In this document: piece after piece, positions 23,001 to 33,900 of the stretch
Layout: every line of letters starts with the position of its first letter
Position numbering within the stretch: position 1 is the stretch's first letter
Assembly: GCA_023525975.1 (NCBI GenBank)
Contig: CM042021.1
Location: forward strand, 106,623,501-106,687,500
Direction of reading: 5' to 3'
Source of the DNA: Smallanthus sonchifolius
Lineage: Eukaryota; Streptophyta; Magnoliopsida; Asterales; Asteraceae
Length of the DNA stretch: 64,000 bases
Notes under the pieces: model-generated
Databases searched by the model: none
The model's input: only the letters and a program-made list of their open reading frames with translations
Told to the model about the DNA's origin: nothing
Translations under genes and position numbers: made by a program

Positions 23001-26000
23001 TGGCGAAGCTTAGTGAGCCCCTCCCCCCCCTCTTTTTCGCTCAGTGGTATTAATATGTATGTATTCGGTCGAAAATTTTATAGTTTCCGGCCCCCTCTGC
23101 GTTTTTGTTCAAGCTTCGCCACTGATGATACTCATTTGTTTAATAGTGTAACTCTTTCAAATGTTAGATACTTAGTTAAACCGAGAGTGTAAATACTTGA
23201 TTCTTGGCATCATTCCAAAGTGTAAGAGGTTCGTGTTGTGTCGAGGTAGAACTTAGGTACATAAAAACCGGGCCAAAAACTTTCTTCCATTTCTCTCCAT
23301 CTTCGAACTTGATAACTAAATCGCTTCCCCCGTAATGCGCGCTAACGAACATCTGCTAATTCTCAAAAAAGAATGCTTCAATGAGTTCATTGTTTCATAG
23401 TGTATTATGATTGGTGGTGTTGTTCTTACGGCTAGATTTATTGGTCCGACATGGGAAGTAAGCTCTTGTTTTGTGGGCCCGCCTGTTCGAAACTCGTTAC
23501 TTGGAGTAATTTGCCAAAATCCAATCGGGGGATCGGTAGATATCCACCCGTGGACCTTTAGATCCTGGGTTTCACACGAATATTGATATTTATCGTCTAC
23601 CTACATGCCAAAAACAAGAACCCATAAGACCGGAGAAAAAGAAAAGAGCGAAGCATACAGACATGTAAGTGTAAACGGTTGTTATGTTCAATTCGGGCCA
23701 AAACCGTGAACCAAAGCGTTTTTACACGCTTTTAAAGAAACCTATAATTAGTAATTACCTGTCCTTTGAACTCGGCCTCCACTGGATTAACGAGAAGTAC
23801 TGCTTCAGGATAAGCCAATGGTTTACCTCTATTAGATGACCGATCTTCAGGCAATGGCATATGCCTATGTCTGTCGTCAGACATCGCCATATAATGAAAC
23901 CTATATAGATAATAGATTTCATTATTAATAACTTTATATGTGGATCCATTCAAATCTATTAATGAATGGATAATTACATAAGCATATGAGATATGAAAAG
24001 ACGTTTACTTGTCTTTCCTGAGCTTGAACACAATCCTGGTTTCAGCAAGATTGAAACTAGGCCATCCCTCCAAATGTTCGTAAATTGCGTACGAATAAAA
24101 ACCCGAGGAACCACGAAGCAACACAAACCTATTAAGCTTGTATTATCTTCATGTTCATTTTCTGAAAAACCCGATTGTAAAGTAACATGCCATTACCTTT
24201 TGTCTATCTTCAACGGAGCGTGCTTTCCTTGTAGCGAGGAATTCCATGTTCTTGAAAATGAGAGTTCCACTTGATCCTCCGTCTCGACTATAACTTCACA
24301 GCTTGTTCCTACGATCCTATCATATAGTGATCGACATTGAAAGTTGTTTAGGTTTTTTTAAGCAAGATATGAATATTTGAATGTTTAATTACCTTTCAGA
24401 AGTCCCGGTTGTTCCAGGACTTCTGTGTGGACTCCAAACGAGGTCCCAATACCTATGCACATGTGACAAAAATAGATAGGATTTAGGAGGTCCTAAACAT
24501 ATCAAATGCAAGATACATGCACAAGTTTAAGTGGTTCATTTTTCATGTAACAATGTATTCATTCATTCTAATTGGTATCGTCTATTTGTTTATAAGAAGG
24601 CCTCGGTTTATTTATTACCCTAGTGGATTTTCTTATTCACTAGTAAATGCATTTCAAACGTGTTGATGATATTTAAAAAAAAACTATTTCTTATGAACCT
24701 AAAATATCTTTCGTAGACGAAAGAATTTTGATTTGACTAAAGTCTCTCACATGTATATGCAATACATTTCGTACAAATGAATATTAAAATGATAATTTTA
24801 TGTTTCATTACATTTAGTTGTTACTTTCTATCACTATCAGATCTTTCTATACATATACACACATGATGAGTTCATGTTATATATTTAATGACTACTAGGA
24901 ATCATTGTATTTACTAAATCATAAGCTAATTGTTGAATCACTATGAATCATAGGTTAGTGTGTTCACTATTGATTACATGTAATCATCATTAAATACCCT
25001 ATTTATAAAACCATTAATATATTATACTGTATTACGTAGTGAATATAAATGAATAAATGGTTCCTAATTTTCTAAATATTTATTAATAATTGAAATGACA
25101 TTTTTACCCTCGATTTGATTCGTCATTGATTACTTCCAACAAATTGTTGATTCCTTTGTATTGTATGCCTGTTATATGTCCTTCAGGAGTTGATAGAGTA
25201 ATCTGGACAAACCCATTACTCACTACTACCTACAATAAACATTTTTCACATATCAAAACCACCCAAAAAAAAATAATAAATATAATAATATAATATATAG
25301 ATAACCGTTATAAGCTTTTTTCATTAATATGCAGTCCGTTACACATTATGTTATATATAAACCATACTAGTTTAGATCCCGTGTATATACATGGGTGAAA
25401 AATATTTATAAATAAATTTTTTAAGTTTTTATGTGTATATTTTACCCGTGTAAAAATGTATCATATACTAAAGATAGAAAACAAAACTCAAAATATGCAA
25501 AAACTAATATATAATTGAGTTTTGAAAATAAATTAAATACTATTTAATGTAATTTGTTTTTCATTTATTATTTGATTGAAAATAAAAGTTAAATAGTTAG
25601 ATTTTCAAAGTTTCATAAGGGATAATTTAAAATAAATGTGTTTTATTAGTATAATTAATATTTTTTTTAAATATATATTGTTGTTAAAAATAGGAGGTGC
25701 ATTTAATAAGAGAGAGAGGCGTGAAAATTATGAGAATGGATGTGGAGGTGACACGTGGTATGGAAAAACCTTTATTTATTATATGGTATAGATTGATAGC
25801 CCCTAAGACTTCCCATAGTGGAAGTCTTGGGTTCGAACCCTGGCCACAGCAAAAAATGGGTCTGTGACCAGGAAATGGGGTTTACCCAGTTAGGAGGTTC
25901 CTCCTGTGATGGGCTGCCCTAGATATTTTAGGTGTTGCCGTTTAAAAAAATATATAAACCATATTAATTTTATTATATTTTTAATCAAAAAATATTAATT

Positions 26001-27208
26001 TAGTTTATATTGAAAAAATGTAACCTATATTTAGTTAAAATACCTAATATAATCTATAAATTCATACATATTATACTTCATAAAGTGTGATTAGACATCT
26101 GATGTAACTATGTTGTAATATCAGATCTCATAAGTTAATGTAACCTGATTCTATATCAAACATTCAGATAATATATTATGTAACAGGACCTGGTATGAAG
26201 TCCAACAACCAAGTCTTAAACCGGTAGTAGAGCCTGGATTAATATATGAAACCGAACTTTATATCCTTATCGTTCGTGTTCGTCATCATGTTCATATTCA
26301 CATTCTTATCTTTCATGCAAAACCCGGACTTTATATCATTATCAACCACGTTTTATTTTTAATCTTTTTTACTAAATTTACAAAAAGAGCTAAAAATCAC
26401 TTGCATTCTTAATCAAATATTATACTCTATATATATTTACAAATGTGAAGAGTAACTTGAGAATTATTTTGTTGTTTTTGCCCCTTATATTTTAAAATAT
26501 ACGTTTTTAACCCATTTAATTTTCTACTTATTTCATTTTTCTATAATAAGTTTCATTCATTAACTTAAAAAAAACGGAATACGCAACTATCTTTATTTTT
26601 TTTCCACATTCCGATATAATTTATTTTCAAAACAGAGTTTTATTCAAAATAAAGTATTTTTTTATATCGTAAATGATAGTGAGTACTGTTACCATGACAA
26701 ACCGAACCGATAATGACTGAACAATATCGATGCCGGTATTGATAATATTAGAACCGTTGTCGGTGTTCGTTTTTATGATTTCCGTTCAATGTAAAACACA
26801 ACTTTATTTTTTGGTACGTTGTATCTTACAAAATTTGCATGACGAAACCATCGAAATGATCTTTTTATCTATCATAAACTATAGCGATTCCCGGTGCATT
26901 CACTAACCATACCGATAGCAAACGGATAGCATCGGCACTGTTATCGGTATTATTGGAACTCACGTTGCTATTTGGTTTTATTGTTTTCGATCGAACTAAA
27001 ACACATTTCACTTTTTAATTTTAGATTTTTTATTATTTTTATAAAGCTAGTTTGGATTCATGGTAAATTACACAAACTTATGTGTTTGGATGTGATCCAT
27101 TTATGAAAACTCTCAAAAAGAAGTTTCAAAAAATGAAATAAATTAATTGAAAGCGAATTTACGTACATGGTTATCATGAAAACTTAGGTTCACTCCTACG
27201 GCAGCCAT
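13268..27208 (-). CDS. rhamnogalacturonate lyase, polysaccharide lyase family 4
   Basis: Cleaves rhamnogalacturonan I of pectin by beta-elimination, normally in the cell wall. Read 5' to 3' on the minus strand the exons are 27208-27167, 25229-25108, 24452-24393, 24316-24197, 24128-24009, 23900-23759, 23600-23430, 23352-23197, 22954-22848, 22760-22670, 22606-22465, 22091-21935, 21380-21264, 20411-20288 and 13513-13268. All introns read GT…AG; lengths sum to 1,917 nt, 638 codons plus stop, with no break and near the usual family size. Family landmarks in order: GYWDLVWSP, LLRGSSGFYSYAIYEHLEGW, FHYMAMSDDRH, LAYPEAVLLVNP, HGWISTDPPIGFWQITPS, YNVYAWVNGFIGDY (fibronectin-like domain, about residues 345-425), FEPPRDGPTLWEIGIP, YGLWERYARLYP and GIMYDYIRLEGPP (carbohydrate-binding-like end, about 440-636). 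Candidate catalytic residues, by family knowledge, are the lysine of RKDKFHY and the histidine of LTSHVGP. No signal peptide is obvious. The last intron holds a same-strand Copia element. Confidence 0.93.
13807..14088 (-). repeat. 3' LTR of the intronic Copia element
   Basis: Matches 18276-18441 plus 19487-19556. It carries an internal duplication of an AATATGTTTCTTATACAAAG stretch near 13852-13925 that is single in the other LTR. Confidence 0.9.
14077..15445 (-). pseudogene. reverse transcriptase and RNase H remains, intronic Copia
   Basis: Reading leftward, pieces of reverse transcriptase appear with a YLDDVVLIGN catalytic box near 15020-15055. RNase H follows with ISRSSAEAEYKALA near 14410-14450 and then DNTGVTYLCANLVYLSRMKH and REKVTRGSLKVLHTKS in the frame 14388-14077. 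Multiple frameshifts separate these pieces, so no product is expected. Confidence 0.8.
15590..15974 (-). pseudogene. proline/serine-rich linker of the intronic Copia polyprotein
   Basis: Two overlapping minus frames give low-complexity proline- and serine-rich peptides (for example HPSSPLRSSPIPSTSS). This is the usual variable hinge between integrase and reverse transcriptase. It is not an independent gene. Confidence 0.6.
16190..16985 (-). pseudogene. integrase region, intronic Copia
   Basis: A 237-codon open frame (16985-16272). It contains LHWHHKLGHPSIRV of the zinc-binding region, LQLFYYDVWG where the first catalytic aspartate lies, SIFTDNGGEYQGL with the second, and then SEHNEVVKRRLRH. 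Copia integrases normally have glutamate in that last motif (ERR or similar); here the corresponding position appears to be lysine (VKRR), which would destroy the DDE triad. The CXXC part of the zinc-binding region is also degraded (CDSHLYCSS). Confidence 0.82.
16986..18215 (-). pseudogene. gag and protease region, intronic Copia
   Basis: Gag starts at MASKTHVVQLTAS (near 18210) and shows the Copia pattern PINFPVWCKQVESTLIGLEL. Its C-terminal part near 17740-17490 is rich in glutamine, arginine and asparagine, followed by a knuckle remnant LCNIPGHTTQ whose first cysteine is lost and which runs into a stop. The protease motif reads WLFDSVPSNHVTS (near 17285), with the usual active-site triplet D-S-G changed to D-S-V. 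Confidence 0.8.
18264..18275 (-). other. primer-binding site of the intronic Copia element
   Basis: The minus strand reads TGGTATTAAAGT directly after the LTR end, close to the initiator methionine tRNA complement TGGTATCAGAGC. Confidence 0.7.
18276..19556 (-). repeat. 5' LTR of the intronic Copia element, interrupted
   Basis: The LTR halves are 18276-18441 and 19487-19556, separated by the foldback element and the second copy of its 9-bp duplication. They match the left LTR across the junction. Confidence 0.9.
18442..19477. mobile_element. Mutator-like foldback element
   Basis: A perfect 9-bp duplication TTATAATAA (18433-18441 and 19478-19486) flanks ends GGGAAAATTACC…GGTAATTTTCCC. The two arms are inverted copies over roughly 400 bp each (about 18442-18845 and 19070-19477). 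A 9-bp duplication with very long inverted repeats is the Mutator-like pattern. Between the arms lies an extra inverted copy of the arm end (about 18870-18920) and, at 19037-19065, a truncated copy of the element's own terminus (GGGAAAACTACCAAAATT). No transposase is present. The whole could fold into a long hairpin in DNA or RNA. Confidence 0.9.
19562..20287. other. remaining intron 14 sequence with CT microsatellite
   Basis: AT-rich intron sequence of the lyase gene. A CT dinucleotide tract of about 18 repeats lies at 19975-20012. Confidence 0.8.
25367..25792 (-). mobile_element. short non-autonomous Helitron in intron 1
   Basis: On the minus strand it begins TCTATACCATATAATAAA and ends with a hairpin (CCCATGTATATACACGGG), seven bases, then CTAG, between host A and T. 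This fits Helitron ends (5' TC, hairpin, CTRR, A-T target, no duplication). The plus-strand coordinates therefore place the 3' end at 25367. No helicase gene is present. Related 3' ends occur at 27487, 27569 and 31389. Confidence 0.72.
25795..25950 (+). mobile_element. tRNA-derived SINE in intron 1
   Basis: About 155 bp with a tRNA-like head: TAGCCCCTAAG as a box A candidate near 25797 and GGTTCGAACCC as box B at 25830-25840. These are internal RNA polymerase III promoter boxes. A tRNA-unrelated body follows and it ends near an A-rich tail (about 25944-25950). It sits directly beside the Helitron. A target duplication was not clear. Confidence 0.6.
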
Positions 27209-27418
27209 TGTTGATGATCTTTGAGCTCTTGTTAGGTATAACGTATCTGCATTACGCCGTTATTCATACATTATCACTTTCAGAAAACCTCAAGTTGAAA
27301 AAAGCTATGAATATAAATATAAACCTAATGAAAGCATGAGGATGCTCAAAGCAGAGAGAAAAATAAGGAGAGGATCCATGAGGCTTTCTTGTTTACATTA
27401 GTTGAACCCAAACATATA

Positions 27419-27420
<2 letters not shown>
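27209..27420 (-). promoter_or_regulatory. putative promoter and leader of the lyase gene
   Basis: Minus-strand sequence upstream of the first codon contains TTTATATTTATATTC (about 27309-27324), a TATA-like element roughly 100 bases upstream of the ATG. Upstream of about 27415 a long TA microsatellite begins. No transcript evidence is available. Confidence 0.3.

Positions 27421-27486
<66 letters not shown>
27417..27486. repeat. long TA microsatellite
   Basis: About 70 bp of nearly perfect TA repeats, 210 bp upstream of the lyase start codon and abutting a Helitron end. Confidence 0.95.
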
Positions 27487-27487
<1 letters not shown>

Positions 27488-27568
27488 TAGCTTAGAAACT
27501 CAGTGTATTACACATGTTGAATAAATTAAATGTTATATAGTTAGTAATAAATATTTATATATTACATA
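27487..27568 (-). mobile_element. Helitron 3' end fragment
   Basis: Minus strand ends in …CTAAG-CTAG followed by T, with a weak hairpin upstream. It is cut after 82 bp by a second Helitron end. Confidence 0.5.
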
Positions 27569-27965
27569 TTAGCTTAGAACTCGTGTCTACACACGGGGTG
27601 AAAAATATCAATAAATAAAATTATTAAATCTTTATGTATATATTAGAGGTGTAAAAATATATTAATTACATATATACTAAGGATAGAAAACAAAATTCAA
27701 AATATGTAAAAATTAATATATAGTTGGGTTTCGAAAATACGTTAATTACTTTTTAATTTAACTTTCATTTACTATTTGATTGAAAATAAAATTTACATAA
27801 TTAATTTCAAAGTTTTCTTATAATAAGAGATAATTTAAATATGTTTTTATTAGTATAATTAGTATTTTATTTTTAAATATATTATTATTAAAAGTTTGTA
27901 TATAATAAGAGATAATTTAAAAATAATTATTATTTAATAGGAGAGAGATGCGGTAAAACAAAAAA
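27569..27965 (-). mobile_element. Helitron copy related to 25367-25792
   Basis: Minus-strand 3' end reads hairpin CCCGTGTGTAGACACGAG, then TTCTAAG and CTAA before T. The body matches the intron-1 Helitron across GATAGAAAACAAAA, ATTTACTATTTGATTGAAAATA and the GAGAGAGA region. The far (5') end was not resolved, so the right limit is approximate. Confidence 0.55.
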
Positions 27966-28905
27966 AAATTATAAAACAATTAAAGAAATTTGTATATATA
28001 TATATATATATGAGTGTGTATGTGTGTGTGGGAAGGTATTTTTATACAAATTTCTTCGGATCTTTTGTATATAAAAACATTTAAAGCAGTTCTAATAAAA
28101 AAATTGAAAATTAAAAAAAAAGTAAATTTTTTTTTCATAAATTAATTTTTTTGTAAGTATGGCTTCTTCATGTGTTTATATGCAAAATTTTTAAAGAAAA
28201 TTACGTAAAAACGAGTTTTTCAAATATGAAAATTAGTTTTTTGCTAGTTTTTCACATATGAAACACATGGTTTCTTGGTTCCCATTTTTTTGTGGTTCCC
28301 CAATGAACCTCCCTCTGTGTGTGTGTGTGTGTGCGTGCGCGCGCTGTGTGTTTAAGGGAGGGTTCTAGACAAAACCCAAGTTTGTTGCGAGAACTTGAAT
28401 AACCAATTTGGACCACTCATTTTTTATTCAATCTTAAAAATTAAATGAAAAGGGTATAGTGGTAAAAATTAAAGGTAGAATTACATATATTCCCTTATTT
28501 TCAACCCTAATTACATATATATATTATACGCATCCCAAAACTTAAATTATATATATTCCCCTCTTTTACAAAACTACTCTTTCAACCTTACAAGAAATAC
28601 GACTATTCTTATTCCATCGATCCCAAACCTAACCTTCTGATTCCCATTTCCGATCGGTTCTAACATCAAGAATCGCTTCTGACCGATTTCATCATCTTGT
28701 GGAATATATATTTAATTAATAAAGGGGATATACGTAAATAAAATTTTGAGTTGTGTATATATGTAATTAATGAAGTTTTTAGAGGGATATATGTAATTGC
28801 CCCAAAATTAAAAGTTTACTTTTTCCAATCAATTAATTATTTTTCACCTCTCTTATTAATTAGTTATATCTTCTCTCTCGTATCTTTATTTAACTAATTG
28901 AAAAT
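27966..28905. other. AT-rich intergenic sequence
   Basis: Contains a TG dinucleotide tract near 28314-28333. No gene recognised. Confidence 0.6.
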
Positions 28906-30650
28906 TATTACCACTATTTTTCGAGGTTTATTAGTTAAAATTTATCCTAATAGATCTCGAAGAATAGATGTTATAATATTTAATATATACTATAATATTG
29001 TTTTCAATTAATTAAATAAATATATGTGAGAGAGGATATAACTAATTAATAGGAGAGATGCAAAATATAATTAATTGATGACGATAGAGAAAGGATAAAG
29101 TTTAAGATTGTTTTATGAAGAGGTTATGTTAAAATCTCTATACTACCATTGGTTATTTAAATTTTTCTCCTTGGTTTTTTATTTAATTATGCAAATACCA
29201 TTATTGATTTGGGTCATTGATAAAATGATTTAACGGTTGAATTTAGTTTCATCAATTGTCGCAGTTTTTATTAGTTTTGAAATGACATATCTCTGTGTTT
29301 TTGTTTGTGTGTTCGTGCTTTAATACAAATTTATTTTTGCGTGTGAACAGTAAAAAAGTGTCTAGGATGTTAGATTATGTATTATACATAGGCTTCACTT
29401 TTCATGATCTTTTATCCTTCGTCACATCAGTGTCACATCACCATCTTTAACCCCATTTTTCACCGTATAACACTACCCTTGTTTCACTTTACTCCATTTT
29501 CACATGCTTTTTAAATTCTTTTTTTCTTCAATAATTCATTTAACATATAACTTGGGTGATTTATCTCTAATAACTTGTAGTATTTAACTCTTTTTTTTAA
29601 TCTAAATACAGAGTTTTATTTAAAAAAAAATGTCCATGTTTCGGTGTAAATTTAATTGAAAACCAAGTCATTTTCAAAACAAAGTTATGTGTAGAATTAA
29701 TTTTATTATGTGTATAATTAATTTTAACTAATAGATCTTGAAGAATAGAGTTAATAATTTTCAATATATGTAGTATATATAATATTGTTTTCAATTAGTT
29801 AAATAAAGATAGAGGAGATGATATATAACTAATGAGAGATGCAAAATAATTAAATGATGAGAGATAAAGGAGAAAATTTTGGATTGTTTTATGAAGAGAT
29901 TACGTTAAAATCTCTATACTACCATTTGCTATTTAAATTATTCCCCTTGATATATTATTTACTTATGCAAATGCCATTATTGACTTGGGCCAATGATGAA
30001 ATGATCTAACTGTTGAATTTATTTTCTCAGTTCTTGCATTTTTATTAGTTATGAAATAAATCTCTCCCTATGTGTGTGTTCGCTTTTTTTTTAAAAATAT
30101 TTTTGCCTGTGAATAGTAAAAAAGTGTGTAGGATGTTAGATTATGTTTTATACATCCGCTTCACTTTCCAGTTTTTTTATCCTTCACCACATCACCATCT
30201 TAACTCTATTTTTCACATTATAACACTACCCTTGTTTCACTTTACTTCATTTTCACATGTTTTTTAAATTCTTTTTTCTTTAATCATTCATTTAACATAT
30301 AACTTGATTTATCTTTAGTCACTTTTAATATTTAACTTTTTTTTAGTCTGAATACACAATTTTGTTTAATTTTTTCTTATCCATGATCCGGTGTAAATTT
30401 AATAAAAAACAAGTCATTTTCAAAATAAAGTTAATGTGTAGGATAAATTTTATAATGTTTATAATTAATTTTAACTAATAGATCTCAAGAATAGAGATAA
30501 TAATTTTCAATATATGTAGTATAATATTGTTTTCGATTAGTTAAATAAAGATAGGAGATAGGAGATATACCAAGTTAATATGAGAGATGCAAAATAATTA
30601 ATTGATTAGAGAGAAAGGAGGAAATTTAGGATTGTTTTATTAAGAGATAT
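28905..30650. repeat. degenerate tandem repeat, 740-790-bp unit
   Basis: The landmark AATATTGTTTTC recurs at about 28994, 29781 and 30523. Between landmarks both full units share ACTAATAGATCT, AGAGATGCAAAATA, AAAATCTCTATACTACCATT, GGATGTTAGATTATGT and CATTTAACATATAACTTG. There are about 2.2 copies with small indels. Short open frames here are not genes. Confidence 0.82.
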
Positions 30651-31002
30651 ATGTGTATTCAGGATTACCTCGCCTTACCCATTTGTACGTCGCTGCACCC
30701 AAGGAGGTGGTGTTGTCGTGAACCACTTCACTTCCAAATCACTCTCACCGCAGGGTGCAGTGGGGTATAACACACAACCTTATACAAGTATTTTAGGGTG
30801 ATGGTATATGCGGTTGTTAATTTAAGGTGGTTTAGAAGCACCATTATAATTGCACGTTTCGTTCATACGTTAGACCTGAGCAACTTTGACACATCGTTGT
30901 ACGTTAAACGCGTTTAATTGGTATAAATGCATACATTTAATTAGTTTAAACGAACCTTTATAATCAACAGTGCACCAACATTTAAAAAGGTTATTTTCTT
31001 TA

Positions 31003-31039
<37 letters not shown>

Positions 31040-31388
31040 CAATATTTTACTTAAATCAATTACAATAAAATTCTCGCTTTTATAGTAAAAAAATAAATAA
31101 ATAATAAAGTATAAGAAAATGTATTTGATTTAAAAAAATCAGCAATTTAAGCAAAAAAAAAATCAACATTTGGGTCTTTTATTTCATTTTATTTATTTAT
31201 TTTATTCTTTTTTGCTATTTCTACCATTCTTAATTTCCCTATTCGTTACGATATTGTCACCACATCAATTTTAAAAATCGGTCAACTTAACGATTCAAAA
31301 ACACTTAATATACTTCTCACGAAAACTCTATTTTGTATCTGATTCTTACCACACAAGGGCGCGCGTAATACACACACACATATATATA
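30651..31388. other. unassigned spacer
   Basis: A less AT-rich patch (about 30655-30900) followed by TA repeats (about 31008-31038). No coding or repeat family recognised. Confidence 0.5.
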
Positions 31389-31730
31389 TTAGGTTAGAAA
31401 CTCGTGTACTACACGGGTTGAACAATAAAAAAGATAAAATTCATAAAATTATAAGTATTTCTTATGAGTGAAATTACGTATATGTAACGACTTTAACTAA
31501 TAAGGCAATAATATTGAAAATGAAATAAAAATAATTATAATTCATAAATTTCCATAAATCAAAAGTTAAGAATTCGAATTGATGTAATTTCAATAATATT
31601 GAAAATTTCTTAATTGTATTCAACGAAAACTAAGGATTCGAATTAACGTTTCAATAATTTATGTTTTCTTAGTTTGGGCGGGAAAAACTTTAGTTGGCTT
31701 TATAGAAATATGACACGTGGCAGAGTGAGA
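31389..31730 (-). mobile_element. Helitron-like element
   Basis: Minus-strand 3' end: hairpin CCCGTGTAGTACACGAG, TTTCTAAC, then CTAA before T. The proposed 5' end (minus TCTCACTCTGCCACGTGTCA) is preceded by host A. The right limit is tentative. Confidence 0.5.
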
Positions 31731-31742
31731 TAGTAATTTATT

Positions 31743-31774
<32 letters not shown>

Positions 31775-31979
31775 TATATTGAAAACCAAGTTTAAATGTA
31801 AAAACCAATAAACTAAATTCTGGCCACATATTTAATATAATTTAATAGGATGTTTGACTTTTTTAAAGTGATTAAAATATAACCAAAATAAATGTGTGGC
31901 CATAATTTAGTTTTTTGGTTTCTGAGTTTTTAAATGATGCTCACCCTATATATATATATATATATATATAGGATTGAGT

Positions 31980-33900
31980 TCAAAAATTAACCCATCTTAG
32001 GGTGTTGGGGGCCATTAACCCCAATACCCATTTACTCATCAAAACTGGCCAATAAAATTCTGTCACCTCAAAACTACTCATTTAATCATTTACTCAGATT
32101 TCATTGAAAACACCCTACTCATTTACTCATTTACTCACCAATTTTTTTTTTAAATAAACATTTAATTTAAAAAAAAAGACAATTTCATTAAAATAAAAAT
32201 TAACATAATACAATTAAAAATAAAAAAAACCTACAAAATAAATAAAAGCTAGATAATAAAATTTTAAAATCTAAAAGTTGCATTGCCATCCATACTTTGC
32301 GGCAATTTCACGTTTACGTTGCAATACGATCGACAAGTATGGGTCTACGAGATGATCATACGATTCGGTGAATATTTTGATGTCACGATCCTTTTGTTTT
32401 TCAAGCATCAACTCAATCGCCGCTTGTTCTCTTTTTAATTTTGCTTCCACCATCTTATCCCGAAGACTTTCTTTTTTTTCTATCTCCAACGTTTTCATAG
32501 TTTTGTATTCGTTGACTATGTCTAACAAATTTCCCTTGCTAGATGAACTTTCGGCCGATTTCTTCCCCGGACGTCTTGGCCTAGTCGGTGTCGTTTCGTC
32601 TTGCGGTTCGGCGTTCACATTTATGTCGGGAAAGAGGTTTGTAAAACCCTCCGGTTCAGATGGGGTTCTCGACTCGGAAGTTTTTGTTCTTTTTGAGGAT
32701 TGACTTCCTTTTAAATCCTCACCCATCAATGCTATGGGTTCCCATTTAGCATTGTTGCGTACAACCTCCCAACATTTCAAGTTGGTGAATGACCTTTTGT
32801 ACACTTTCTTGTAATGGCTTAAAGCCACTTCAACAAGATCCAAATCACTTGTACCACTCGGCCTTCTTTGTTTCTATATATATATAATTTGAAACGTTAG
32901 ATAATAAAATTAAAAAATACCTATATAATTTGAAAAATAAATCTTACCATTTGTTGGTAACACCCGTTGAAGGCGGTCATTTTTTTATTAAGATCTTTCC
33001 ACTTCCAAGACATTTGGTCAACGGTTCGATCGTTTTCGCCAAATAAATCAGTAAAATGCGCAAGAACTTTCTTCCAAAATGAGTCACCTTTTTGTTGATT
33101 TCCTTTTATTTTGTGTCTTGTGAATATAAGTTTTGACCACGACAATTTCTTCTTCTTCCGTCCATCTCTTTGGTGGTAACCGGTTTTTGTGTTGTCTTTT
33201 CGGCTTGGCACGGTCATCTTCAACTTCATCTTCTCCTTCATCATCATCCTCCTCTTCCGTTTCTTCCTCAACATCCTCCTCTTCCGTTTCTTCCTCAACA
33301 TCCTCATCTTCTTCGTCTTCGGATTCCGAACGGATGATTTCGTTTGGATCACGATACGGTTGGTTTTGGTATTGGTAGGAAAATTGAGATAAAAAATTAG
33401 GATCCATATCAAGCGAAAATTGAGATAAAAAATTAGGATCCATATTTGGATCGGTTGAACTTTGAGAGAAGTAGTTTTGATATTGAGGTTGCGGGAAATA
33501 ACTTGGAATTGGTTGAGGAGGTGGTTGTGGTCGTTGAGGAGGTGGTTGGGTTCGTTGGGGGAGCGGCTTGGGTTCGTTCGGGTCGCGGTTGAGATTGAAC
33601 ATTTGGCCTAAATTTTCTAGGCTTTCTTGACTTTTTGAATGATCCTTCCATTTTTTGTAGAATGTAAAATATATAGATGAGATGAAAGATATTTAGATGA
33701 TAGGTAAAAATATATGTGTGTGGAATGGGGTATTTATAGGTAATTTTTTTGAACATTTGGCCTCAATCTGGGATTTTTGATTTTTGAATTTCTTTTAGGA
33801 TTTTTGCATCTTTATAATAAAATAAAGGTGTTCATCAATCTTTACCCTAATTTGCATCTGTTTTTTTTTATTTGGTGAATCTACTTCTTCTTTGATTATG
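31980..33900 (-). mobile_element. decayed PIF/Harbinger-type element, ends not resolved
   Basis: Inferred from the Myb-like second protein it encodes (32271-33602), which in plants usually accompanies PIF/Harbinger transposons. No DDE transposase frame, terminal repeat or TWA duplication could be fixed, so both limits are approximate. Confidence 0.4.
32271..33602 (-). pseudogene. Myb/SANT-like ORF1 protein of PIF/Harbinger type
   Basis: Exon 1 starts at MFNLNRDPNEP (33602) or slightly upstream in the same frame. It has a proline-glutamine-rich N-terminus, a duplicated DPNFLSQFS phrase, an acidic stretch of EEETEEED type, then a trihelix/SANT-like segment KRWTEEEEIVVVKTYIHKTQ. A one-base shift near 33105-33130 moves the frame to GDSFWKKVLAHFTDLFGE and SWKWKDLNKKMTAFNGCYQQ. 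A GTAAG donor near 32949 and TATAG acceptor near 32875 lead to exon 2 (32874-32271) with VALSHYKKVYKRSFTNLKCW and a charged coiled-coil end. In PIF/Harbinger the protein binds DNA and helps transposase import. The frameshift suggests a recent pseudogene. Confidence 0.65.

Noticed and set aside
27417..27486. TA tract as an origin or regulatory element
   Set aside because: Ordinary microsatellite; nothing supports a function.
32271..33602. Host MYB or trihelix transcription factor gene
   Set aside because: Frameshift in the SANT-like region, and resemblance to the PIF/Harbinger accessory protein; I prefer a transposon origin.
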